The position numbers and the translations under genes are program-made. Below the pieces are notes generated by a model. It worked only from the letters and a program-made list of their open reading frames with translations, did not search any database and was not told the origin of the DNA. A DNA stretch of 64,000 bases from Coenobita brevimanus. Its lineage: Eukaryota > Arthropoda > Malacostraca > Decapoda > Coenobitidae. The stretch is taken from the NCBI GenBank assembly GCA_032717465.1, contig CM064670.1:14476431-14540430 (forward strand), read 5' to 3'. Below, piece by piece: positions 9,647 through 20,168 of this stretch; the stretch's first letter is position 1, and every line of letters starts with the position of its first letter.

Positions 9647-10665
9647 CAGTCACTGCTCGCAGAACGCGCAATCAGAGAGGGTGAAACTAGTCATAACACG
9701 GTATTTTTTTTTTTTTTGTCCAAGAAATGGTCAAAAGGCAATTTTGACAAATATTACAAGGGTGGAGAAATCGCCCATTTCAAAAAAGAACATACTACGC
9801 TGCAACGATAGTGAAAATGCGGCCTGTGGCCAAAAATTATGGAATTTTTAGTCATTATGCAAGAAAACTCATCAAAACACAGTAAAAAACAGACAAAATG
9901 CAGGCAGATTTAGTCAAAGCGCGTGTTACATCTGCCTGTGACGTATGCATGTCACATGTCCATGCAGGGTGTCGTCATGGTCTACTGAGCATTCCTGGGC
10001 CACTCCAGTCAACCCCCTCCGCGCACTGCCTCCACACGTGCTGTGTGTTAACTTTGCTCTTTTTTTTTTTTTTGGCCACCTGACTCCACCTAACCGTGCC
10101 GGCCTACCATGACTCAGCAAGACAGCGGAAAAGTTTGACCCAGGAGCAGAAGCTTGACGTGATCAAGCAGATGGAGAAAGGAGAACGTAATTGTGTCATT
10201 GCCAAAAAGTGCCAAGTCAACGGATCAACTATTCGTCTTACCCAGTGCTTGTTATGATGGAAAGGTACCTGGTCATGTACTGCAACCAACGGGAGAGGGA
10301 AGGAGTTCCAATTGACTCTATAAATGTACCAAGGACTCTGTGGAACCGGCGCGGCCAGAGGACCGTGCTGGGGACCAGTAAGAGTCCTGCTTCGCCTTGG
10401 AACTCCACTCCCTCTCCCCCCAAGAAGCCCACAAACTCTTCAATTCAAGGTTAGGAATCCTCCAGAATTTGTATGTACTGAAGTCATTTTTAGGTAGGTA
10501 AATGTCCTGAGAAAATCCCGGAAAACTGCCCCAAAAGGTGAAGTTGGGGCTGGCTTGGGTACCATGAAACCCTTTAACATGCAAACATATAGCAGCATAA
10601 TGCGGAATTCTCATACAGCAGGACCTGCCAGGAACAATATTTGCACATTATGCAAACAGTGACTG
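9647..10665. mobile_element. Tigger/pogo-like element with HTH remnant
   Basis: The left end is CAGTCACTGCTCGCAGAA. The reverse complement of the right end is CAGTCACTGTTTGCATAA, a good but imperfect TIR pair, with TA after the right end. It contains a CENP-B-type HTH relic (10129-10236) but no catalytic domain. Confidence 0.6.
10129..10236 (+). pseudogene. CENP-B/Tigger-type HTH remnant
   Basis: In the frame of 10129 the translation is KSLTQEQKLDVIKQMEKGER, then NCVIAKKCQVNGSTIR. This is the classic first HTH of pogo/Tigger transposases (CENP-B_N family). An upstream in-frame run reads YHDSARQR. Downstream, all frames are closed within short distances and no DDE core is visible. It is the only protein trace of the element at 9647-10665. 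Confidence 0.65.
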
Positions 10666-10703
10666 TATGTAAATATATACAGTACTGTGTATATATATAT
10701 ATA

Positions 10704-11936
10704 CAGTAACCCCTCCAATATCCGGATCAATAGAGCCATCGGTAGGTTCGGATATTGGTTTTGTCCGGATATTGGGCCCCAGCTTATGGACTTGTACTTA
10801 CGGACCCTAACACAGAGAAACACCTATACAACTCCCTCCGGACATGCATAGCACCTATTTAACACCCAAATCACACCAATAAGGCACATAAATGACTGAA
10901 ATAAATGCAATAGACACATAAAATGTGGGTTTAGGAGTATGTTCATACATTAATAAACATTCTGGTACTTATGGACTCTAACCGAACCTAACCTAACCGA
11001 ACCTAACCGAACTCTGAAAAACACATTCCTACTGCACATGCATGAGGTAAGTTTAGTATGGAAAGAAGTACAGTATGACACTTTCTGGTAAGTATAGTAT
11101 GGGAAAAAATACAATATGAAACATTCTGGTAAATATAGTATGGGAAATAGTACAACATGAAACATTTTGGCTACTTACAGCAAGTCCCTGGCCACCTCGA
11201 TGAATAACCGCCTCCTCTCGGACTCTGACAGTAAGAACGATTTCCTGAAGCACTTGCACTACACTCTTCCTGAAGTCTTGCACTGAACTTAGTCACTAAC
11301 ACACAGAAGTCCGTTCTTTTCACAGTGTTCACTTTAGTCCAAATAATGTTCCATTAAATTTAAGTGTTGCACATAAACTTTTCCCAAGTTTTTTTAAGTT
11401 TCCAAAGCCAAAACAAAGAAGGTTAGTTACGTTAAATTTCTTTTCTACTTAGTCTTTTCTCCCAACTTGAAAACCTTAACACAACACACCGTTTTTTTCA
11501 CTGCACAACACTCAAAATTCCCGTGTGGTCTAGTGGAGAAGTTCTTGCTGTTTATTCACTGTCAGAGCCCGAGAGTATCACTGGCAGGCGTCCAAGGGGT
11601 GCATCGGTGGGTAGTGGTGATGGCGTACCGACTACAGAAGACTCTGAAGACAGCCGCAAACTCACGTCGAGCGGTGACTCTTGTCGCGGTGAGAGACAGG
11701 CGGGAAGTGGGGAGGATGCAGCGGCGCTCTATCGGACGTCGGAGGAATGACGAACCAAAACAATGCTCTCACGCGGCGCGCGCGGCAAGTTCAAATTACG
11801 GACGGCAAAAAATCGATTTTTTTTCCAATTTTTTTGGATTTTCGGACCATTTTGGGAATGTTTGATCCCAGGACGATAAGGTTCGGTTAGTGGGGATGTT
11901 CGGTTATTGGGCGTCCGGATATTAGAGTGATTACTG
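10704..11936. mobile_element. Tigger-like non-autonomous transposon, copy 1
   Basis: The left end is CAGTAACCCCTCCAATATCC. The reverse complement of the right end is CAGTAATCACTCTAATATCC. TA flanks both ends (10702-10703, 11937-11938). Sub-terminal 'TCCGGATATTGGG' and 'GTTCGG' blocks recur. It is a homologue of 16088-17175 in the same orientation, with a longer, partly different interior (including a CG-rich block at 11560-11800). No transposase is recognised. Confidence 0.8.
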
Positions 11937-12009
11937 TATATATATATACACACACATACATGCACCACTTCAACATGCTGAGTAAAGCACAAATACACTT
12001 GCGCGTACT

Positions 12010-12379
12010 CTAGGTGGTAGGTGTTGGTGGTGGTGGTGACGATCATCTATTCACTTGATGTAGTGCTGCCTACTTTTTCCCCTCACTTTTATCGTTCTTT
12101 TTCAGTCTGCCCTCCTCTCTTCCTATTTATCCCAACTTTCCTGTCACTTTTTATTACCCTTCTTTCCAATTCAGGCACCTTTACACTGAGTGACAAGCCT
12201 ACTGTTTCCTGTAAGCCAGGAAACCATTAACCATATAACCAACCCATTTGCGTTCCCTACATGTCAAGAAGTGGGTTGGCCGAGGGTTAGTGTCCCTCTC
12301 TGTAAAACAACTGACTCAAAGTTAAATGGCCACCCCTTACAGGATTGTGACATCTGGCTATAGACTGACTGACAGATAG
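12010..12379 (+). mobile_element. composite SINE, head module joined to LINE-B/5S-SINE type tail
   Basis: The head is as in the copies at 49404 and 50231 (GATGTAGTGCTGCCTACTTT, GAGTGACAAGCC, a degenerate hairpin at 12201-12229, CCATATAACCAA). It then switches to GAAGTGGGTTGGCCGAGGGT and AATGGCCACCCCTTAC, ending CATCTGGCTATAG with a (GACT/GACA)n tail. That 3' module is the body and tail of the 5S-headed SINE, not the tRNA-like half seen elsewhere. Confidence 0.65.
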
Positions 12380-13095
12380 CACTCTGGACAAAAGCCTCCA
12401 AATATCAGCATTATTTCCGATACTCAATGTATTTCAGACTAGGGGATGATGCACTTCAAGTCATTGACAGAGGACACAGTATAACATGACAGAAGGTGTT
12501 GTAAACTGAACGAGGAGTGAAGAAAGTGAGAAGGGGTAACTAGAGAAGTAAGCAGATGAGCAACTCAGGGTAACAATTTATGCATCAGATAATAAAATAC
12601 AGCAGTAACATTGCTACAAAAGTGCCAGAAAGAACTCTTGATGCTTAGCATGGCAAGCTGCAAACAGATCTGGTGCTCCTGTGAGCAAAAGTTTGCTGAT
12701 AATTCCCTACCAGTATTATGTTTATGAACACTTCTCATTCTTCCCCAAACATCTGAGAGTTCCCTTTTCATTTCTTACTTATCTCAGTCCCATATACCAA
12801 TTCTTCATGTAAATACAGTAAACTCTCTCATATTACTGGTGCATTACCCAGCATGCATCATTATCCACTGCAGCAGGTAGATGAATTTAATAAAATTCCC
12901 TGAGAAGTCCCAAAATCAAAATCTGTGCCATTTATCTCGTCACACAAAAACAATTCCTCACAGCTTTACCTATAATTTTAATTCTGGCCCACAACCGATG
13001 GCTTCATTTCGTTCTAATTACCATACGAGCAGAGTCAGACAGATGCAAGTAGATGTGTTGAACTTAGACTGCACAAAACTGATTTTATTTCCTCG
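12380..13095. other. no gene seen
   Basis: AT-rich DNA with short closed frames on both strands. No splice-flanked exon, repeat unit or transposon end was recognised. Confidence 0.45.
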
Positions 13096-13115
13096 CGTGT
13101 GTGTGTGTGTGTGTT
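13096..13115. repeat. (GT)n at the 3' end of LINE A1
   Basis: Ten or so GT units directly abut TTCTTACCTAA. On the LINE's strand this is ...TTAGGTAAGAA(CA)n. It is the 3'-most of six (CA)n runs that delimit the LINE array. Confidence 0.9.
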
Positions 13116-13244
13116 CTTACCTAACTGTATCTCTACAGGAATGAGTCAAGCTCGTACTATACCGTGTCTTAAACCATATTTATTGTGTATATCCTTAAAT
13201 TTGTGAATTGTTTTGGCACACACTGTTTTATTAGGTAGTGCATT

Positions 13245-16078
13245 TCACTGATCAATTACTATATTTGGGAAACTAAATTTCCTTACATCTTTATCACCTC
13301 TCTTTTTATGCAGTTTTTTGCAGTGTCCTCTTGCTGATGCTTCCCCATACGTTGAGTAATCATTTATGTCTATTTTCTCCTGCCCTGATATGCATTTATA
13401 TAGCACAATCATATCACCTCTTTTCCTTCTCTCCTGTAGTGTTGGTAGATTTAGTTTATTTAGTCTTTCTTCGTAGCTTAGATCCCTTAACCTTGGTACC
13501 CATCTTGTAGTGGCCTTTTGAACTTTTTCAATCTTTTCTATGTGTTTTTTGAGATGAGGACTCCAGACTACTGATGCATACTCCAGGGTTGGTCTGATGA
13601 ATGATGTTATTATCTTTCTTAGCATGTCTTCATTTATGTATGTAAACGCTATTCTCATATTGGCAAGCAGTGTATACATGTTCCGTACCTTCTCACTGAT
13701 GTGGTCAGCCGGAGATAGTCTGTTATTGACAATCACACCTAGGTCCTTCTCTCTCTCTGATGTGTGTAGGGTTTTATTTCCTAATGTATAATCCCAATCA
13801 GGTCTTTTTCCACTTTTACTAAACTTGATTACATGACACTTGTCCACAATGAATACCATTTGCCATGTATTACTCCATTCATAAAGTTTATCTAATTCTT
13901 CTTGTAGCTCTTTACAAGAGTCTATGTTAGTAATTCTCCTTTGTATTTTTGCATCATCTGCAAACATATTTAGATAGCTTTCATTTCCAGTGTTACTGTC
14001 TATATCATTTATATACACTAAAAACATGATTGGTGCCAGCACTGAGCCCTGTGGTACTCCACTAGTCACTTCTTTCCATGATGAGTAATTTCCCCTTAGT
14101 ACTGTTCTCATTTTCCTTTTCATGGGAAAATCTTGCATCCAACAATACAGTTTGCCTCGAATTCCTCCTTGATGGTACAGTTTCCATAAAAGTCTTTGGT
14201 GTGGTACTGTGTCAAATGCTTTCTTGAAATCTAAATAGATACTGTCCACTCATCCTTCTCTTTCCTGTAATGTGTTTGTTACTCTGTCATAGTAGCTCAA
14301 CAGATAAGTAACACATGATTTTCCTTTTCTGAAACCAAACTGTCTTTCCATTATCATACTGTGTTCTTCTAGGTGATTTACCCAAGCTTTTCTTATAAGC
14401 TTTTCTAATACCTTGCTTACAACACTGGTTAGTGATACTGGTCGGTAGTTAAGTGGATTTTGTCTATTCCCTTTCTTGAATAAGGTAACAATGTTTGCTT
14501 TCTTCCAAATATCAGGTAGTTTACCTTGACTCAAGGATTTCTTGAAAATTAAAAATAATGGTTTACTTAACTCCTTTGCACATTCACGTAGCACCCAACA
14601 TGAAATTTCATCAGGACCATTTGCTTTTCCTTTGTCTAATTTACTTAGCTCCTCCTGTATTACTTTTTCTGATGTTTGTATATCTGGTAGTATGTGTGGG
14701 CATGCATGTTGCACATAATCCTTCTCAAAAATTTTTTCCTCTGTAAAAACTGATTGGAAATTATTGTTTAGTGCTTCACAAATATCTTTCTCTTGTGTAT
14801 AAGTGATTCCCTCGTCCGTAATGGATTGTATTATATCTTTTACTTTGGTTTTGCTTCTGATATAGCTGTAAAATAGCTTAGGTTGATCACTACTTTTATT
14901 TATGATATCCTCCTCAAACTGTTTTTGGGTTTCCCTTCTTATTCTTGTATAATCGTTTCTTGCCTGTTTGTAATTATTATATGCCCTTTCACTATTGTGT
15001 CTTCTGTATCTATTCCACAACAAATCTCTTTTTTCTTTTGATTTTTTACATTCTGTATTGAACCATTTCTTTATTTTCTTTTCTGCTCTTCGTGCTGTGG
15101 GATGTACTTCTGGACTCCTATTTCATAAAGTTCACAGAATTTTCCATATATAGCATTTAAATCTTGTTCTCTAAGCTCCTTTTCCCAAGCAATTTCTAAG
15201 AAATACTTCTTTAGGTCATGATATTTTCCCTTTTTATAGTTTAGGCTCTTTTTGTAACTTTCATTGCTATTATCTATGTCATATACAATCCTGAAATTGC
15301 AATTTAGTACTGCATGGTCACTTTGGCTGAGTGGAGGGTGATATATTAAATTATCAATATCGTTTTCTTGCCTAGTAAATATGAGCTCTAGCATTGAGGG
15401 CACATCGAGTCCTCTTTTTCTGGTACTTTCCCTTACATATTGCGTTAGGAAAAACTCTTGCACAAGATCCAGGAGCTTTTGGTTCCAACAGCTTTCTTGG
15501 CTTATTATATCTACAGTATTCCAATTTATATTTGTATTAAAATCTCCAGTTAGTATAATTCTTTTTGATTTCTCTTCCATTTTATGTAGTAATGCTCTTA
15601 AACTCTGATTGTACTCTCCACCAGGTCCTCATATTCATCTCTTTCCCATGTGTTTGATCTGGGTGGCATGTACAAATTAGCTACAATTACTTTCCCTTCA
15701 GATTTATTTATCTCTACTGCAATCAGTTCTACTTGTGAGGGTATATCTAATTCTATTTCTTTGACTTTTAGATTTTTCTTAGTTAATATTATAATTCCTC
15801 CTCCTTTTTTTAAGTTCCTATCTCTTCTTCATTTATTATATTCCTCTAAGATTAGGATGTCATTCGATATCCTTGGTGTTAATTTTGTTTCAGTTAGGCA
15901 TATTATATGTGGTTCATTATCTCTGACATAATCATTCATCTCTAATAATTTAGATACCATTCCATCCACATTTGAGTACATCAACTTAATCATCTTGTTT
16001 ATATACTTGTCATAATTTGGTTCTACTACCTTCCTCCTTTTTATTCCCTCCTGTTTATGTACCACTTTCGTACCTGCA
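13245..16078 (-). pseudogene. LINE A1 ORF2: endonuclease-reverse transcriptase, broken
   Basis: Read right to left. An APE-type endonuclease start at 15829-16065 (NVDGMVSKLLEMND, PHIICLTETKL) is followed by LTGDFNTNINW and HPPLSQSDHAVLNC at 15071-15580. A linker and RT fingers with YRPVSLTSVVSKVLEKLI lie at 14250-15023. RT palm at 13245-14249 has LDFKKAFDTVP, GVPQGSVLAPIMF and the FADD active-site box, then the LEYASVVWSPHLKKHIEKIE region. The frame is cut by stops near 14250 and by changes near 15060 and 15600-15830. The RT motifs place it in the CR1/Jockey group; the exact clade is not assigned. Confidence 0.85.
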
Positions 16079-16087
16079 ATCCAATTA

Positions 16088-17175
16088 CAGTAACCCCTCC
16101 AATATCCGGATCAATAGAGCCATAGGCAGGTCCGGATAGTGGTCCTGTCCGGATATTGGGCCCCAGCTTATGGACTAGTACTTACGGACCCTAACTCTGA
16201 AAAACACCTATACAACTCCCTCTGGACATGCATAGCACCTATTTAAGACCCAAATCACACCAATAAGGGACATAAAAGACTGAAATAAATGCAAAAGAAC
16301 CATAAAATGAGGTTTTAGAGGTGAGTTTATACAATATTAAACATTCTGGGTACTTACAAGTCCCTTGGTCTTGGACTGGTTTGAACCGCCAGTTTGCAGT
16401 CCACAGTTAATCCTCTGCACTCTAAATTCTAATTTCTTAACACTGCACAACACTGTAAATTCCTGTGTGTTCTAGTGGCAAGGTATTGCAGTTTATTCAC
16501 TGTTTATTCACAAAAAACAAGCACCTGTGGCTTGCACTGTTATGAGTATCTGCTCTCCATCGGAGTTAAGCTGTGACTGTTGATGTTGGTGGGGTAACAG
16601 AGTTGCCAGATCGCAACAGCCACATTACCAATCTCCTCAACTTTCATTGTCAAATATAACTTTTCATTACCAAATTCGTAAAGCTAGCATATATTCTTCA
16701 CTAATTATATATACAAGTGGAAATACATGTAATCACTCTCCTTATAACTAACACCATGTTGATTATTTTCACACTATGTAGGGTAGCAGATTAATCAGAG
16801 AGAGCAAACAATCCACCATCTCCATCCTGTGTATCCTCATACATGTGAAAAATCCATTTGGTAATGCATTATTCTAATGCATTACCAAACGAATTTTTCA
16901 TTACCAAATTGGCCCACACTTGGTAATGAAAAATACCAAATGGCAACCTGACAGGGGAGGGGGGAGGGGGAGGAAGGAAGGGGTGAAGGGACCATGGTGT
17001 AACAGCTGTTTGGCGCCAGGCGGGAATTTCAAATTATGGGAGGGAAAAAAGTCAGATTTTTTTTGAATTTTTTGCAGTTTTTGGCCCATTTTGGGAATAT
17101 TGGATCCCAGGAGGATTATGTCCGGTTAGTGGGGATGTTCGGATATTGGGCGTTCGGATATTAGAGGGATTACTG
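16088..17175. mobile_element. Tigger-like non-autonomous transposon, copy 2
   Basis: Starts CAGTAACCCCTCCAATATCC and ends with the inverse of CAGTAATCCCTCTAATATCC. TA lies on each side (16086-16087, 17176-17177). Related LINE A2 has the empty site (CCTATTACTTTG near 31709-31720) with one TA, which shows directly that the element inserted into LINE A1 and duplicated TA. It has no coding region. Confidence 0.88.
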
Positions 17176-17218
17176 TACTTTGTAAAAAAACGTATTCTTC
17201 TCCTCCTCTGATCTTCCC

Positions 17219-18141
17219 TCATTTTTTGTTTTTGCTTCCTCCCTTTTCTCTTTCAGTAATTCCAGTTCCTCTTGTGTTAGACATCTTTTTATCCATACAT
17301 TTTTGAACTCCTTTTTCCATAAGATTCTTTGTATTTTTTAGCATCTCCTCCACGGTGTTTACACTCTGGAAGGTTACCTTCAGGGGTCTTGACTTGCTTT
17401 TATCGTATTTCCCTAACCTTTTGTGTTCCTCTATGTCTTTACTACAGATTTCCTCCGATACTTCTTTCAATATGCCCATTACATTTGCCATCTCCTTTTG
17501 TCTCTTGAGATCTTGTTTTTTACTTTTTCCTCTTCTATACCAGTGATTACTATAGATTTGTTGATATCTACTGAATCTCTGACTAAATTAGGATTGTTTT
17601 GGATTACTCTTTTCACTTCCTTTTTAATGCTTTTTTCTTCCACCCTTGTTTCCAAGTCTTTTTTTACTTTCACCATTTCAGCATAAGTGGTTTCCACATC
17701 ATTTTTGTAGCTTTGCACAGCTTCATTCACCTGTGTTATCTTCTCCTCAATATCACTGTTCTGGTCTATCAGACTGCATACTTGCCTAATTGTCTCTGTA
17801 TCATTTTTGAACTCTTCCATAATACTCTCGTGGTTGACTACTGTACCTGCCATTTCACTAATTTTCCTCCTAAGTGTACCCACTTCAACTGTTAGCTCAT
17901 TTATGGTTGTGTCTTTCTTGTTGACTTCCTTTCCTAATTTTTCTATTTCTTCCTTTTGCAAGTGCATCTGTTTCTTAATTTCATCAATCTCATTTTGAAA
18001 AGTCGTCTCTAACCTGTGTACTCGCTCAGCCAGTTTGTTGTGAGTCTCCACTTCAACCAGTTCTTGGTAGAAATCATCATCCTGCTTTCTACCTTTATCC
18101 CTTTTCTTTTCCAAATTTGCATTACTAAAGTATGTGGTCAT
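17219..18141 (-). pseudogene. LINE A1 ORF1: coiled-coil RNA-binding-type protein, frameshifted
   Basis: A minus-strand frame from 18141 encodes MTTYFSNANLEKKRDKGRKQ and then a long coiled coil (heptad-rich, ~residues 35-190, with DEIKKQMHLQKEEIEKLGKE). After a frameshift near 17480-17491 it continues with an RRM-like segment (SRPLKVTFQSVNTVEEMLKN). Coiled coil plus RNA-binding domain is the usual layout of ORF1 proteins that package LINE RNA. The end of the domain is disrupted. Confidence 0.7.
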
Positions 18142-18418
18142 ATTGCAGTACTAAAAGCATATATAGTACTTACTTCCTGGGACACAGATTGTATACTAAG
18201 CAACGATCAGCTGATTGTGCGCATTCTTGCGCTACTTTTTTACTTTTCTGTTTGACCAAGTCTTACTTAATACTTCTTCTTTTTTATTAGAACACCATTT
18301 AGTCTAACCTTGTACTGAGCTTCACTCACATAAAGATACTTATTTAGGTAGTGCCGCTGACTAAGTTGGCCAGGTATAGAGCGTTGTTGACGTGAGTCTG
18401 CTCTCTCTCGGTGTCTCG

Positions 18419-18429
18419 GTGTGTGTGTA
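18419..18429. repeat. short (GT)n between LINEs D1 and A1
   Basis: GTGTGTGTGT between GTCTCG and ATTTACC. It is at once the 3' tail of LINE D1 and the upstream flank of LINE A1, with no other sequence between them. Confidence 0.85.
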
Positions 18430-18626
18430 TTTACCTATTTGTATTTAGCTATTTGTAGTATACAGGAATTGAGCAATGCTCGTGTTGTCCTGTCTCCATA
18501 TCCACATTTATCAAGTCTACCTTTACACACATGAATGTTTTTCTCATGCACCATCTCTTTGTCTAAGTTGTTCCAAATATTTAAGTATTTACCTAATATA
18601 CCTAATTATGATATACACGGAATGTG

Positions 18627-20159
18627 CTATGCTCGTGGGTTCCCATCGCTGTTTCTCAGTAAGTCAAATTTGGCTTTAAACTCGTTTAAGTTTTTAGACT
18701 GGACAATCTCTTTGTCCAGGCTATTCCATAAGTCTATACTTCTGTCAGGAAAGTTATATTTCTTGATATCCTTCAAGCAGCTTGACTTTTTCAACTTCAT
18801 TCCGTGTCCTCTTTTTGCTCTCTTATCCCATAAAAACAGATATTCTTTGTCAATTTGATCTACTCCCACCATGGTCCTGAACACTGCAATCATGTCTCCC
18901 CTCTTTCTCTTTTCCTCTAAGGAAGGCAAATCCAGCTTTTCCAGCCTCTCTCTGTATGACAGGTCTGCCAGACTGGGGACCATCTTGGTTGCTGTTCTTT
19001 GTATTCTCTCAATCTTGTTTATATCTTTCTTTCAGTATGGGGACCACACTACCGCTGCATATTCTAACCTGGGGCGGATCATGGCCACTATCAATTTTTT
19101 CATCATCTCCTCATCCATATAATGAAATGCTACTCTTATGTTAGTCAAGAGTTTATACGTCTCTCTAACTATCTTGTTAAATGTGTTTTTCAGGTGACAA
19201 ACTATCTTGGACCAGCACTCCCAAATCTTTCTCTTCTCTCATTTTTGTGATTAATTCATTACCTAACAAATAATTCAGTGATGGCCTCCTGGTACTTTTA
19301 CACATTTCCAATATTTTACATTTCTTGACATTAAATTTCATTTCCCACGTCCGGCTCCAATCGTGTATAATACTGTACCCAGATCCTCCTGCAGCATTTT
19401 ACAATCCTCCTCAACCTCTACCTTCCTCAAGATCTTTACATCATCAGCAAATAGACTTGCATAACTGTTCACTCCATCTACCATATCATTTACCTTAATC
19501 AGGAACATTACTGGCGCCAACACCGAGCCTTGAGGGACTCCACTTGTTACCTCCCTCCATCCAGACATCTTATCCTTTATTACTGTCCTCATTTGTCTGT
19601 CTCTGAAAAAGTCTCTCATCCATTCCAGGAGTTTCCCCTTCAGTCCTCCTATATATTCTAGTTTCCACATTAGTCTCTTATGAGGTACCTTGTCAAAGGC
19701 CTTTTCTAAGTACACACAATCCACTCAACCATCTGTCTCTTGTACCGCGTCAATCGCTCTTGAGTAAAAGCTCAACATGACCTTCCACTTCTGAATCCAA
19801 ATTGACATTCAGCCAAAATATTCATCTCTTCTAGATATGTTATCCATCTGTCTTTCAAGATTTTCTCGCACAATTTTGCGACCATGCTGGTTAGAGACAC
19901 TGGTCTATAATTCAGGGGTTCTGCCCTGTTTCCTCCCTTATAAATTGGTACCACATTTGCCCTCTTCCATTCTTGTGGCACTTTCCCCTCTTCCAGAGAT
20001 CACGCGATTAAACTGTGAATTTTATCCACCAGTTGTTCTCTGCATTCCTTCAGTACCCAGTTAGAAATTTCATCAGGCCCTGGGGCTTTCCTTACATCTT
20101 GAGTTTCCAATAATTTATACACTTCCTGTACCTCCACTTTTATATCTTTTATTACTGGT
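18627..20159 (-). pseudogene. LINE D1 ORF2, RT and C-terminal part, broken
   Basis: Minus-strand pieces: RT entry with AECQFGFRSGRSC and YRPVSLTSMVAKLCEKIL (19772-20159), palm with LEKAFDKVPHKRLMWKLEY, GVPQGSVLAPVMF and SLFADDVKIL (19338-19724), then SYRERLEKLDLPSLEEKRKR (18627-18983). Compared with D2, small deletions and stops occur at 19725-19790 and 19190-19390. The upstream part of the same ORF resumes at 23035 after the inserted LINE. Confidence 0.82.
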
Positions 20160-20168
20160 ACATTTCTA

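Larger units (their letters stand above)
13116..18418 (-). mobile_element. LINE A1, CR1/Jockey-like, near full length
   Basis: A two-ORF non-LTR retrotransposon on the minus strand: 5' UTR (about 18142-18418), coiled-coil ORF1, then ORF2 with endonuclease, RT and C-terminal region, ending ...TTAGGTAAGAA followed by (CA)n. It is interrupted by a Tigger-like MITE at 16088-17175. Its 5' edge sits directly against the (CA)5 tail of LINE D1. Copy A2 (28618-31889) is the same family and shows the uninterrupted site of the MITE. Stops and frameshifts make it inactive. Confidence 0.85.
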
